Assembly (NCBI GenBank): GCA_032717465.1
Contig: CM064691.1
Coordinates: forward strand, 1,924,315 to 1,988,314
Reading direction: 5' to 3'
Length of the DNA: 64,000 nt
Origin: Coenobita brevimanus
Lineage: Eukaryota; Arthropoda; Malacostraca; Decapoda; Coenobitidae
In this document: one piece after another, positions 20,931 through 31,756 of the stretch
Position numbering within the stretch: position 1 is the first letter of the stretch
Layout of the letters: each line of letters opens with the position of its first letter
Notes under the pieces: generated by a model
Told to the model about the DNA's origin: nothing
The model's database searches: none
The model's input: the letters and a program-made list of their open reading frames with translations, nothing else
Position numbers and translations under genes: made by a program

Positions 20931-22089
20931 CTGCAGTACATGCTCAGTGTTACTGTACAAAGATGTACAGTTTTTCTATGCACCAAAACTCACCCATTCA
21001 TATCATGCACCTCATTCTCGTAACACATACAATCTTTCAACATGATTTCAATAAGAAGAGTTTTGGGAGTGCCTGGCTGAAGTGACTAGATACCTGCAGT
21101 GCATCACATTCATGTCCACGTAAGCCTAAAGCCTGAGGACACAACAACAACAAAATTATTATGTACACCCCCTTCATATACCAACATCCTTTCCACTTTA
21201 TTCTTGTTATCTAAAAACAATTTTATTCAGTTGTAGGGGACACTTTACCAACAGCCTTCATAAACTCTTCACTATGTAGGACCAATGAATGCTTAATAAA
21301 CCCAACCAAAGATGGCAAGATTTAAATGAGAAATGTCCTCCCTGAAGACCTAAATATCAAGGTCAATTCATCATTTTTGGCTTAATGTCTGCTTTCCGTG
21401 TAGTATAAATCAGACAGAATCACCCGATGGCACTCCTCCACCTACCTCTGTTCTGCACCAGTTCTCTAGTAATATCTCTAAATCTAAGGTCAGCACACAC
21501 CATCTTGCCCCATGTCTTCCTCAGTCTGCCTATTCATCAACAGCCCATTACCTCTATATAGTGGTTCCTCCGATGTGTGGGAACCCTGTGCATGGATTCT
21601 GAGAGCAGGGAGGCTTTTAACTATATCAGGAACATCACATTAAAAAAAAGTATGCCGAGTGAGCAATTACACACTGGGAGAAGTGGTGAAAGCAAAGTAC
21701 AGTGCTCCCTCCATTTGTGCTGCTAATGTATCATTTAATTTTACTGTGCAAATCGAACCACACATATGGCACCACTGAAATCCAAGTTATATGGCTAACT
21801 GATATGGCAAAATCCAGAAATATTCCCAAAGTCCCTCTTCTGGCCCTAACACAGAATGTATTCAATATATAACCTTTGGGAACATCACTGGGCATTAAAA
21901 AAAAAGACTAATTAAAGTGTACAATACAGTAAATAAGTGGAAAACTTACCATGACAAGGGACAGAGTGACACTGCAAACTGCTTCAGCCTGTCTCTACTA
22001 GTAGCCAGTGCAGAACAGGCAGACACCATTGCATGTCAATAATCTCAGCACATTTAACACTACAACAACTAAACAGCTATAATGTATTT
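20931..22089. other. Intron with possible S3 relic
   Basis: Mostly unassigned. At 21057-21160 a stretch ending GAGGACACAACAACAACAAA resembles the 3' end of SINE S3 ('GCCTG.GGCCACAACAACAAC'). Confidence 0.4.
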
Positions 22090-22965
22090 GTTTTTAACAT
22101 ATTACAGAAGTCTTACTACAATAAATCCCCCAAAGATCTGTTAATACACCATTCTGCCCAGACGAGCAAGTGAAATTGTATGTGAAGATATGGGCAGCCA
22201 GTGCTGTAGGTCACTGGCTATGTACCAGTTACTATGGTAATGGCACGCCTTTCGGCGACTGGCTTCCACGCACAAACAACCCCAACATGCATTAACACTT
22301 TCTTCATTCCACACTCACTTATAAAAACCTCAGTAGATACCAGTGATGGAAATAAGCCTCTGATCTGATGGGGGTAGTAATTAAGAATACATTGAGGTGG
22401 TGGCAGAATTACTAAAGGATAAGATTAACTAAATGATTGAGAACCGTTATGAGAATGTCATATTCACAAGGTTAACTGATGGTAAGAAACAGTTAAATAT
22501 GAGAATTTTGTATTCACAGACAAAAATACTGTACTGTAGGCTGTCTTACTGCATTAAATCCCCCCAAATAGTGGGTAATACACCATTCTGACCAGATGGG
22601 CGATGGAAAATATGCATGAAGATATGAGCTGTCAGTGTGGTAGGTCACCGGCTATGTATCAGTTACTGTGGTAATGGTATGCCTCGCAGTGACTGGCCTC
22701 CACATGCAAACAACTCCAAAATGTAATACAATAACAATTTATGCATTCCACACTAACTTAAAATGTGCCTTAGCAGATACCAGTGATATAAGTAAGGCTT
22801 TTATTTGATTAGGGTAGTAATTAAGATTAATCTGAAATGTTGACAGAATTAATTAAGGCTGAACTTGACTAAAAGAGTATGAAATGTTATGAGGTCACAT
22901 TCATATTACAGAAACTGATGGTTAGGAATGGTTATAAGAATTTCGTATTCTCAGACAAAAGTACA
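22090..22965. repeat. Two-unit tandem duplication, about 440 bp each
   Basis: The unit at about 22100-22530 is repeated at about 22540-22965: AATACACCATTCTG(C/A)CCAGA, 'GCTATGTA.CAGTTACT.TGGTAATGG', 'CAGATACCAGTGAT' and 'TCACAGACAAAA.TAC' occur in the same order in both. Divergence is substantial, so the duplication is old. No element ends were identified. Confidence 0.8.
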
Positions 22966-23436
22966 TTGTTAGGAATGCTGGCTCTCTAGTTATGATAAAT
23001 ATGAGAAAAAAGGGTCATCTGGTTCATGAATGAGAGCAGCAGAAACAGTGTAAACATCACTGGCCATGCTGGCATACCTCACTGCATGGGACTTTGAATG
23101 CTGGCAGCAGGCAGTTTGTCGTTTTGGAGGCCAATTTCTGGAATTTTCTCACACATATCAATTTTCTCATCAAGCTTCTCAAACATGGGTTGGATTTATC
23201 TATCTGCTCAAATGGTGAATAATGCATATGGAACCCACACAAATGAAGGAGATGCTGTACCAGTACCCTAACCTTAAACTCAAACTCTTTGCCAGAGGTG
23301 GTGGCCCTGCAGCTGAGTTGTGGACTAAAAAATGAAAATATGAAAGATCAATCCAGATGGTGCAAACAACAGCCTGGAATTAGAATGATTTAAAAACTAC
23401 CTTCACCCATCATTGGTTAAAGTCAAAAGTAACAAT

Positions 23437-23643
23437 TTTACCACTGTGATGTATGCTGGAGGAAGATGCCTTCATGCAATGGCATCAATATAACTGAGTG
23501 ATGGAGCTGCCTGGTTACATAAACATCCTCAGGTCCCTTCCTATCCTCAGAATGGGGATGATAAACAGCATGAAAATGGCAACTTTAACATGCAGTCCAC
23601 CAGGTACACATCCAGATAAGCCTGGGGCCACAACAACAACCTT
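23437..23643 (+). mobile_element. SINE S3 copy with (CAA)n tail
   Basis: Same order of blocks as 3745-3943, including CTTCATGCAATGGCATCAAT, 'GGTTACATAAACATC' and the end CCTGGGGCCACAACAACAAC. A third, reversed copy of the tail lies near 34063-34110. Confidence 0.65.
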
Positions 23644-23864
23644 CCCTGGTCAGGCAAAATGATAAGCATTTCCTTGGCTAAATCAGTTCCAAACATCATA
23701 AAAGTACAGAGGATAAGCCCTAAAATCACTGGATTACATTAAAAGTAGGCATTTTGATTTTAAAATCCAACTGTACTGGGGGGATTCCTAGCCTTCTGTA
23801 GCCACTCCGGCAAGAAGGGAGAAGGACAGGGATACAGGGGAAGTTGGGCTGGGGAGAAGAGAAA

Positions 23865-24055
23865 GGGGATTTGATGATTTAAATTTCATTTGAATGTCAT
23901 TAAAACAGACTTTACTGCTCTTCCACAACACCCACTGGCATGTCATAAACACAGCCCCCTCCTACTACTATCACACCAGTTCTGAATGAGACAGTAACAA
24001 TGTGTATTCAATCTGAAAGACAAGTATTGGCACTGAAATACATGTGAAGGTGTGT
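23865..24055 (+). mobile_element. SINE S2 body without tRNA-like head
   Basis: Shares with 11975-12137 the order TTTAAATTTCATTTGAA, 'ACACCAGTTCTGAATGAGACAG' type sequence, 'TGTATTCAATCTGAAAGA' and 'TTGGCACTGAA'. No B box was found at its start. Confidence 0.55.
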
Positions 24056-24069
24056 GACATGCAGGAGGA

Positions 24070-24297
24070 CTCACTTGTTACTTCCCTCCATCCAGACATC
24101 TTTTCCTTTATTACTGTCCTCATTTGTCTGTCTCTCAAAAAGTCTCTCATCCATTCCAGAAGTTTCCCCTTTAGTCCTCCTATATATTCTAGTTTCCACA
24201 TTAGTCTCTTATGAGGTACCTTGTCAAAGGCTCACTGGATATGGAGACAGGACAACACGAGCATTGCTCAATTCCTGTATACTACAAATAGGTAAAT
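24070..24297. mobile_element. LINE E fragment with inverted 5' part (twin priming)
   Basis: 24070-24234 codes on the minus strand for an RT stretch (GGLKGKLLEWMRDFLRDRQ and MSGWREVTS), while 24237-24297 is the plus-strand 3' end of the same family (GGATATGGAGACAGGACAAC through AATAGGTAAATA), identical over about 60 bp to 54336-54400. A 5' segment inverted against an intact 3' end is the usual product of twin priming during LINE insertion. Confidence 0.75.
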
Positions 24298-24371
24298 ACA
24301 TCCCTCAAGTTTATGGTGAAAGTCAGACATATTTCCCACTCCCCCCCCCCCCAAAAAGGAATGTTTCTTAC

Positions 24372-24523
24372 CTGAGCACCAACAACCCCCGATGCTGATG
24401 CAGTGGTGGCATCATCATGTGAGCGGCGCCTCTCAGTGGTGTCCGGTGCATCAATACACGGGTGCTCCAACATCCAGGTCACAAGCTGATTGATTTGGGC
24501 AGCTGATGCCTCACCTTTGTATC
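24372..24523 (-). CDS. HERC1: HERC1-like exon 6 of 11 (second half of UBA)
   Basis: 152 bp. The acceptor is TGTATTCAG and the donor GTAAGA. Two bases complete a Gly codon, then 50 codons, exit phase 0. The peptide continues the UBA fold with GEASAAQINQLVTWMLEHP, matching the third helix and the 'W..EHP' end seen in HERC1, then a charged and Ser/Thr/Ala-rich tail. The intron before it (24524-45294) is the largest in the window and holds the LTR element, the foldbacks and the 5S-SINE. A twin-primed LINE E fragment lies about 75 bp past the donor. Confidence 0.92.
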
Positions 24524-24654
24524 CTGAATACAGAGATGATGAGATTTCAGTACTCACTTTACAACTACGGGTTGAAAAGCTCAACCTGTTGAATCCTGTG
24601 AATTGTACAGGTCTATTTTTGCTACCTTCAGATGATTTCAGTTCGCCTGATAAA

Positions 24655-24740
24655 TCTATCTATCTATCTATCTATAGTCAGACACCATACTCCTATGAGT
24701 TGTGGCCTTTTGACTTTGAGTTAGTTATTTTAACGGGGTG
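24655..24740 (-). mobile_element. SINE S1 3' end
   Basis: About 85 bp: (TAGA)n tail at the left, then the S1 sequence with TTTTGACTTTGAGTTAGTTA, ending at the ACGGGG block where a LINE B fragment begins. Confidence 0.7.
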
Positions 24741-24831
24741 GAAAGAGGAAAGTTGTGGTTCTTCGAGAGAAACGAAGTCACTGAATGTACAGTGAGGTTG
24801 GATGATGAAGAAATGGAAAATGTGAGTGCAT
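24741..24831 (+). mobile_element. LINE B fragment, left part (split by TTAA element 2)
   Basis: Matches LINE B around 19028-19104 (GTTTGAGAGGAATGAAGTCA region, here GAGAGAAACGAAGTCACTGA) up to GTGAGTGCATT, where a TTAA element begins. The LINE resumes at 26333. Confidence 0.8.
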
Positions 24832-24835
24832 TTAA

Positions 24836-26328
24836 CCCCTCCGTGGCCGAAGGCCCGGTATTTTTAGTGCATGCCAGGCCGACGCCAGAGACATTTTTTG
24901 AAGTTTTGAAAATTGATTTTTTTTTCTTGCCATATTGAAGAGAATGTTCAGATGCACCTAACAGTGCAAATCCCAGCTTCCTGGACGCATTTTATGGCTT
25001 GCAATGGAGCGCGGAAGTTGCAGAAATATCGGCAACTGATATCCGCCGCCCAGGGGCACTGCCACAACGCGACTGGGCAGGTGTTGTTATTTTTTTTTTT
25101 TCCTCCCAAAACAATACGAATGGAGCTGAAGTGTTGTGCATATATGAGATATGATGATATCGAATGATTTCAGTACATAATCTGTTAGGAATGGCTGGAA
25201 AAAAAAAATGGTATGAACACTTTTTCACCTTTTTGATATAAAATATGTTTATGGTAGTTTCGAGTTATTTTTTTACGTTATCGTTATGCCCATATTAGGA
25301 AAAGGGAGCAAAAGAGTTGAATTTTCGGTCCTAAATGAGAAACCTGCACATCCTCCAAGGTTAGACTCTGCCATGGGAGAATAAAGTGGAGGGTCAGATC
25401 CGATTAGCAATACGGAAGTTGAGTCGCAACTTCGAGCTCCCACGACAAGCATGGCTAAAAATAGAATTGTAATGCAGTTTCAGAAGTCTAATTATTACAA
25501 ATACAGATACAAAGCATAAAATAAATAAGTTTACAGACGGGGGAAAACGTATTTTTTCCGTAATAATATGTTCATCTTTCACTATCATTTTACGTTCATC
25601 TTTATCATTTTACCTTCTTATTTTCACAATATATATTGCTGTCTCATAAACAGGGTGGTTGTATGTGTTTTGCAAGGGAGGAAAAAGATTGTATCTTCTG
25701 TCTGGGTCGAGATAATGGGTGTAACTATGTGTTTTTTGGCATGGCCACGAGCGAAAAAATCGTACATCCACTCGTCATGACAGCAGGTGGTGAACTGACA
25801 GATGATGTGTGAGAGGGTGAAGTCAAGGTCAGTCTCATGTCCCAGATTTTCGTTCACTTCCCGAAGGTTTTCACAGTTTTCTACAAGTTGCACTGCATCA
25901 AATGACCAAACCATTACAACAAACCTGAGCAAATAGGTAAAGATACCAAGACAAAAATGTATTTTTCACTTATTATCATGTCTTTTTTGTATGTGCCTGT
26001 ATTACTTCATAATCGTAAACAGGTGGTTGTGTGTGTTTTGCACGAGAGGACAAAGATGCTATGTTCTGCCTGGGTCGAGGTAATGAGTGTAGTTGTGCTT
26101 GTTTAGGCATGGCTAGGAGCAAAAAAAATCGAAAATCCACTTATCACAGCAGCAGGCTTTGAACTGCTTGAGGAGGTGTATGGAAGTGTAGTGTAGGTCA
26201 GTGTGAAGACGTTCAGAACGTACGTTCACTTCCCAAAAATTTTTGCAGTTTTTTATAGGCCGCGCTCAAACGACGCCTGCGGCCATTGATCGGCTAAACG
26301 TCATTCGACGCCGGCGGCCACGGAGGGG
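24836..26328. mobile_element. TTAA-flanked piggyBac-type element 2
   Basis: 1493 bp between TTAA copies at 24832-24835 and 26329-26332. Its ends are perfect inverted repeats CCCCTCCGTGGCCG. It interrupts a LINE B copy that reads through when the element is removed. The interior has a diverged internal repeat: about 25648-25910 and 26018-26275 share GGTGGTTGT.TGTGTTTTGCA, 'TCTGGGTCGAG.TAATG.GTGTA', 'CATGGC.A.GAGC.AAAAAA' and 'GTTCACTTCCC'. No intact transposase; an open frame at 25624-25932 (minus) has no family I recognise. Confidence 0.85.
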
Positions 26329-26332
26329 TTAA

Positions 26333-26905
26333 GAACTTGCATAGTGTGATGAGTAAGGATGGAAGTTTGGGGGATGGAGTGCTTGAATGAGTGCGACAAG
26401 AAAGGTTGCAGGTTCTCTGAAAGCAGTGTTAAGAGAAAGGGAAGTGAGCATGGAAGTAAAAAGAAGTAACTGCTTGACAGTATCGTGATACCAACTCTAA
26501 TGTATGGAAGTGAAGCTTGGACTTTGTTGGAAAGACATATGTCAAGAGTGAGAGCAGTGGAAATGAGTTATTTGAGAGGAGCATGTGGAGTTACATGGAG
26601 AGACAGACTGAGAAGGAAGTGAAGGAGTGTTGTGGTGTGAATGTGGATGTGACAGAAAGCATTAGGAGAAATACACTGAGGTGGTTTGGCCATGTGGAGA
26701 GGATGGAGACCGAAAGACTATTGAGGAAAGTGTATGTGAGTGAGATGGAGGGAGGGAGAGGAAGGGGGAAGCCAAGGATGAGATGGAGGGATTGAGTTGA
26801 GAGGTATGTAAGAGAGGGGGGTGTGAGCTGGAGGGGATGGCTGGAGACAGAACGACATGGAGACAATTTGTTTGTGGCCACCCCTTACAGGATAAAGGCA
26901 TCTGG
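26333..26905 (+). mobile_element. LINE B fragment, right part
   Basis: Resumes with GAACTTGCATAGTGTGATGA, equivalent to the LINE B sequence after 'GTGCATTCAAG', and runs to the LINE B 3' end with RGACGVTWRD-like, RWFGHVERMETERL and GRGKPRMRWRD coding. It ends GGATAAAGGCATCTGGCAAT at about 26905. Several frame breaks. Confidence 0.85.
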
Positions 26906-26925
26906 CAATAGAAAGACACATAGGG

Positions 26926-27212
26926 CACTAACCCTCCGCCAACCTACTTGCTAACACATAGGTAACACATATGAGTTGGTTATATGATTACCACCTGGAG
27001 CTGTAAATGGTTTCCTGGCTTACATGAAACATTAGGCTTGTTACTCAATGTAAAGCCACCAAAGATGGAAAGAAGAGCAATAAAAAGTGACAGGGACAAT
27101 GGGAGAAATAGGAGGAGAGGAGGGCAGACACAGAAAAAGAATGATAAAGGTTAAGGAAGAAGTAAGCAGCTTTACAACAAAATAGTGGATGGTCACCACC
27201 ACCTATCACCAC
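26926..27212 (-). mobile_element. SINE S1 copy lacking 3' tail
   Basis: From GGGCACTAACCCTCCGCC to the CACCACCTATCACCACC end, on the minus strand, in S1 order. It follows directly on the LINE B 3' end. Confidence 0.75.
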
Positions 27213-27401
27213 CTGGTAAATGATTCCTATTTTCAATTTCTCCAGCTTACAAGTCTCATGAAAGTTGAATGAGAAAAATTGACATTTAAGTGTATAGTAC
27301 TATGATAACTCTTAATACAAATGAAAGGTAAAAACAACCACAGGTAATCCCATATTACCTCCTTCAACATTTGACAGCCCAAGGCTGCATTTGATAAACA
27401 G

Positions 27402-27498
27402 ATGACCAGCCTTTCTTGATTGCACTACATGACTGAAAAAAACTTGAAAAATAGATGACCAGCCTTTCTTGATTGCACTACATGACTGAAAAAAACTT
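27402..27498. repeat. Near-perfect 47-bp direct duplication
   Basis: GATGACCAGCCTTTCTTGAT through GACTGAAAAAAACTT occurs twice in a row (about 27403-27448 and 27453-27498) without visible change, indicating a recent tandem duplication. Confidence 0.9.
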
Positions 27499-27807
27499 CT
27501 AATTACCTCTTGTGCATGAAATATATGTAAGGCCTTCCATTTAACTAGGGCATCTAACTACCTGGTAATAGCAGAAAAACTTAATGGCCATATTATTAAA
27601 ATTGAAACTGGGAAGGTGTAAGCAGGCCACCAATTTCTCCTGACAATTAATGATGCACCTGATGAATACAAATTGTGTTTGGTTTCACTATATACAGCAA
27701 TACCTGACAGCACTCTGTAAAGTGGGATGCAGGCTATGCAAATCTAATGATCATCAGCATCCCATACTGATTTTTTTTTTTTTTCCCCATTTGTTTTTCC
27801 TTCCTCC

Positions 27808-27865
<58 letters not shown>

Positions 27866-27956
27866 ATCTGGGGACTTGCCTACCTCTGTGTACAATCAGT
27901 CATAATAATATAGCCACTCGTACCTCTCTGCAAGAACAGGAAAGGGACATAAGTAA
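27499..27956. other. Intron with poly(A) run
   Basis: No gene seen. Contains a run of 47 A at about 27812-27858, preceded by a T-run at 27771. Confidence 0.5.
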
Positions 27957-28896
27957 TGTTACGTCCCCACCCCACACTGTCACAGGCTCCAACAGCAGTA
28001 GTACAATACAGGAAGGACGTTGCCCAGTGAGTTGTTGTTCTTATGGTCAGCCTTTAGGTGTGCAGTTCACAAGATCAGCTGAGGCAAAAATAAACACTGT
28101 CTTCTTAGAGTTCACTGTCTTTAGTTTTCAAATAATTCCACTTAATTCTTTCCAACTTCACTGTTCTCACAAGCACTGAAGCTATACACACTTTACTGAT
28201 TGCAGTTACACTTTATGTTTAACAACACTTCACAGTTAGTACACTTAATGCTTGCTAACACTTCACTTAATACACAAGTACTGAAAATAATCTTCACTGA
28301 CAGTAATTACAGTTAATACACTTCGCTGTCTTCTCAAGTTCAATGATATACAAACTTCAATAACCCGTCACTGTGTGCCACTGTTTTCACAAGTACCAAA
28401 AATATACAACCTTCACTGACACTGACACTGCAGCAAAACCGACTGCACTTCACACAAACTGACCTGAAACCCGACTAAACTTCAAACCGACTTGACACCC
28501 GACTGAACTTGTAATAATCATTACCCCATCCTTATATAAGCTTGCATTACTCTCGAAACTTCTACTTCTCCAACATTCTAGGACATACTGTCTTGCATCA
28601 GCCCCTAGCAACAACAGTTACCAACTACGAGACATCAAAACATGCTAGAGTTCTCACATTACACAACACTCTAAATCATTAACTATATGAACTTAAATTG
28701 CATGATTTAACAAGCAATCACTTAAATAAAACATTATAAAGAAAAAGAGCACAAAAATTAATGAATGTTTAACTTACGAAATAACTACACTCACAAACAC
28801 CAGGCAAATTGGCAACTCTGACTCATACCGAGCTTACGGTACCAGAAACATCTCGAAAGATCTCGGCTACCTAACTGGCATATCTCCTTCATAACA
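27957..28896 (-). repeat. 3' LTR
   Basis: 940 bp, ends TGTTA/TAACA in + coordinates. Contains the palindromic TATA-like CTTATATAAG at 28531-28540. Nearly identical to 31757-32697. Confidence 0.93.
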
Positions 28897-28898
28897 CT

Positions 28899-28910
28899 AT
28901 CTCCTCCCTA
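28899..28910 (-). promoter_or_regulatory. Polypurine tract
   Basis: Minus strand TAGGGAGGAGAT immediately inside the 3' LTR, the expected position for plus-strand priming. The exact end is inferred. Confidence 0.65.
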
Positions 28911-28982
28911 GTTTTTTGTCGTCCCGACAAAACTACACAGTATACACAAATATAAACATAAACCCTAATTCTAATGAAACAT

Positions 28983-30305
28983 CTAACTGTACACAAAATA
29001 ATCTTTCAACTTATCGGGTCTTCTTCTATGCCGCTTCCGACGATATCCTTGTTCCTCCACATAGTCCACTCCTCCAGGAAGGTCTTGGTCCTCTTCTTGA
29101 TTCAATTCTTCCCTCAGGAAACTGTCACCATCTTCATGCACTTCAGCTCCTTGGTCCTCAACATCCTCGGCTGCAGGTGAGCACAATTCCTCAGAGACAT
29201 CCCAGCTGTACTGTCCTGGCCCATGGTACTGCCACAGATGATTCACATGTACCACCTTTGGGCGAGACTTCCTGCCTCCCCAAATCCAATATGTTACATC
29301 CGATAGGCGGTTCAACACAGTGTATGGCCCGTCCCATGGGCTCTGCAACTTTGGTGACTGTCCCTTCTTATGCTGAGGATTGTATAACCAGACTTGATCA
29401 CCATCCTTGAAGCTCACTTCACTTGCCTTGGCATCATACTTGCACTTCATCACTTCTGAAAACTTGAGGGCTCCTTGCACTTGATGATGTACCTCAGCCA
29501 GCTGTTCCCGAAGGTGTTTCGCATAGCCGGTGGTGTCTGTAGGCAGCTCTTCACCAGGTGGTCTTTCCATTTACAAGTCGACAGGTAAACGTAACTCGTG
29601 GCCCAACATCAGTTTTGCAGGAGTGTAGCCAGTAGCCTCATGGGATGCAGACCGTTATGCCATCAGCAAAGCAGGTAATTTCTGGTCCCAGTCTGTTTGT
29701 CCATCAATGCAATACTTGGCCAGTTCTTGCCCCAGGGTCCAGTTGAATTTCTCCACCATCCCATCTGACTGTGGCCTTAGGGGGGTCGTCCTGCTCTTCT
29801 TGATCACCAATAACTTGCAGCACTCACGGAACACAGCAGACTCAAAGTTTCTACCCTGGTCTGAATGTAGCTCTTGTGGCATCCCAAAACGACAGAAAAA
29901 CTGATCAACCAACACCTAAGCAACAGTCGCAGCCTCTTGATCGGAGATGGCATAGGCTTCTGGCCACTTTGTGAAGTAGTCCATGGCGACACATATATAC
30001 CAGTTTCCTCTCTCAGTGAGTGGCAAAGGTCCAGCAATGTCCACCTCAACTCTTTCCATCGGTGCTCCCACTTGGTACAGCTGAAGAAGGGTGCAACCAT
30101 GTTTCTTGGGTCCCTTCTTGGCACAGCACACATCACAGGCCCAACACCACTCTTCAACATCCTGACGCATGCCAATCCAGTAGAGCCTCTGTCACAGTCG
30201 GCTTGAAGTTTTCTTCACTCTCAGGTGCCCACTAGTGATCTTGTTATGGGACTCATCCAAGATCTCTGACCTCATCTTCTTCGGAACCACCAGTTGCCAA
30301 TACTT
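28983..30305 (-). pseudogene. Gypsy-type integrase, with in-frame stops
   Basis: One frame carries the whole integrase with only stop codons as breaks (at 30192, 29916, 29655 and about 29574). N-terminal zinc finger: SHNKITSGHLRVKKT then CWACDVCCAKKG. Core: VEVDIAGPLPL with the first Asp, HSDQGRNFES with the second, and MVEKFNW with the Glu exactly 35 residues after that Asp (D,D35E). C-terminal part has the GDQVWLYNP motif and 'PKLQSPWDGPYTVL', followed by an Arg-rich end. The product joins retrotransposon cDNA into host DNA; here it is inactive. Confidence 0.9.
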
Positions 30306-30914
30306 GTTGTGGCCATCGGCTGTCTCCCACTGATGCTCCAGTAGTCCGTTGCTCAAGCGAAGAAGGTCCCACTGACTCCAGTAGCTCTTGGTCGCAGGGC
30401 CTAACCTGGAAACTTCCCCCCATGATGGTCGCACTGCACTCTGCTGCAGCCACTCCAGCATCGGTTGTAAATCTACACCCTCCATCTGCATCCTCCCCAG
30501 GTCTCCCTCATCCGACGCCGGCCCCGTCACCACAGTACAGCTGCACTTCTTCCTATGATTCCCATTCCTACTACACTCCTTGTCGTCTGTTCCTCTGTCT
30601 TCTCGCACACTCTTCATCAAGGTTCTCTTGCACTTCTTCAGTGGTGGGTCTTCTGCACCTTTCCTCTTATCATCCCAACCATTCTGATCTGCAAGTAACT
30701 CAAACTGTGCACGGTAAGCTTCCCAAGATACACTACCTTCACTTTCTTGAGGTTTCTTCTTAACTGGATCCCTATTATAGCCATGCACTTCACTGGTTTG
30801 GGGCCTAATAACTGAGGCATCATAATTAAGTCCAGGATTTACAACTTCTGCATTCTGATTATTCAGCCCTGTAATGCCATCTTCAGATGCCCGGGATCCG
30901 TCAAGATTCACCAT
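30306..30914 (-). pseudogene. Gag fragment fused to pol linker
   Basis: An open frame continuous with the integrase frame. Its N-terminal part has SWEAYRAQFELLADQNGW, the start of a gypsy-type capsid domain. About 12 residues later it turns into a Lys/Arg/Cys-rich and then PMLEWLQ/RLGPATKSYW linker of the kind found between RNase H and integrase. The capsid remainder, nucleocapsid, protease, RT and RNase H have been lost in one step that left the frame open. Confidence 0.75.
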
Positions 30915-31011
30915 ACACTATCCATTCCCTTCTTATGTGCCCTGTACACTAACCTGAGGCTCAGCAGTGCAATATTTCTCTACAGCCTCAATTTTCTCAC
31001 TAATTATCTTC

Positions 31012-31701
31012 TCATGAATTCACTACATGCTTCAACTGGTTATCTACATGCTGTCTGCACTCCATCACTATTTCTTCATTAACTGTCTTCAATTGTTCAT
31101 CTACATGCTGTTTACACTCTGTCACATTATTGCTTACCTCACACTTCTGCTGCTCTAGCTTGGCATCTACTTCTTCCTTAAGTTGTTGCTGTTCTTCCTT
31201 GATTTCCCCCATGAATGCATCTAGCTGCCCTTGCATCTCGGTTGTACTTTCTTCTGTTGCTCCTGTAATGCCTCCCGAAGACGTTCATATCGTTCTTTCT
31301 CTTCTTCATTCTGTGCCTGTAATTGTTCTCTGATTTCTTTCTTCTGTGCCTGTAATTGTTCTCTGATTTCTTTCTTCTGTGCCTGTAATTGTTCTTCGAG
31401 CTTTTTCTGTCCTTCATTCTGTGCCTGCAATTGTTCTTTAATTTCTTTCTTCTGTGCCTGTAATTGTTCCCCAAGCTTTTTCTGTCCTTCATTCTGTGCT
31501 TGTGGTTGTTCTTTGATTTCGTTTCTGAACTTTTTCTGTTCTTCACTTTTGGGCCTGTAACTGTGCTTGAAGTTGTTTCTGTCCTTCACTCTGTGCCTCT
31601 AGTTTTTCACTCTGTGCCTGTATTAATTTCACGATTGTCGCCAGGGAAATTTCCTCCTCCTGCCCAGCTCGAGACTTTGTTTTCACACCTTCCGCTTCCA
31701 T
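31012..31701 (-). pseudogene. Gag-like N-terminal coiled coil with 11-residue repeats
   Basis: Starts near MEAEGVKTKSRAGQEEE at 31701 just after the leader, then long Gln/Lys/Glu coiled coil. Between about 31280 and 31560 the unit EQLQAQKKEIR (33 bp) repeats about seven times with variants such as EQLQAQNEGQK. A second coil with 'CKQHVDEQLKTVNEE' type units follows. A stop and frame shift near 31552 and stops near 31012 interrupt it. Eleven-residue spacing fits a hendecad coiled coil. Confidence 0.7.
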
Positions 31702-31736
31702 GTCAAAGGTTAGACTCACTGCAGCCCTGAAATAAT

Positions 31737-31755
31737 AATCCCACTCCTGACACCA
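31737..31755 (-). promoter_or_regulatory. Primer-binding site, tRNA-Leu type
   Basis: One base inside the 5' LTR the minus strand reads TGGTGTCAGGAGTGGGATT, 19 bases complementary to a tRNA 3' end of the form AATCCCACTCCTGACA plus CCA. That acceptor and T-arm sequence is the one I know from animal tRNA-Leu(CAG). Confidence 0.75.
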
Positions 31756-31756
31756 G

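Noticed and set aside
28074..28500. Regular repeats of CTTCACTG/ACACTT in the LTR as a CRISPR-like array
   Set aside because: Irregular spacing, present in both LTRs, eukaryotic context; ordinary LTR low-complexity sequence.
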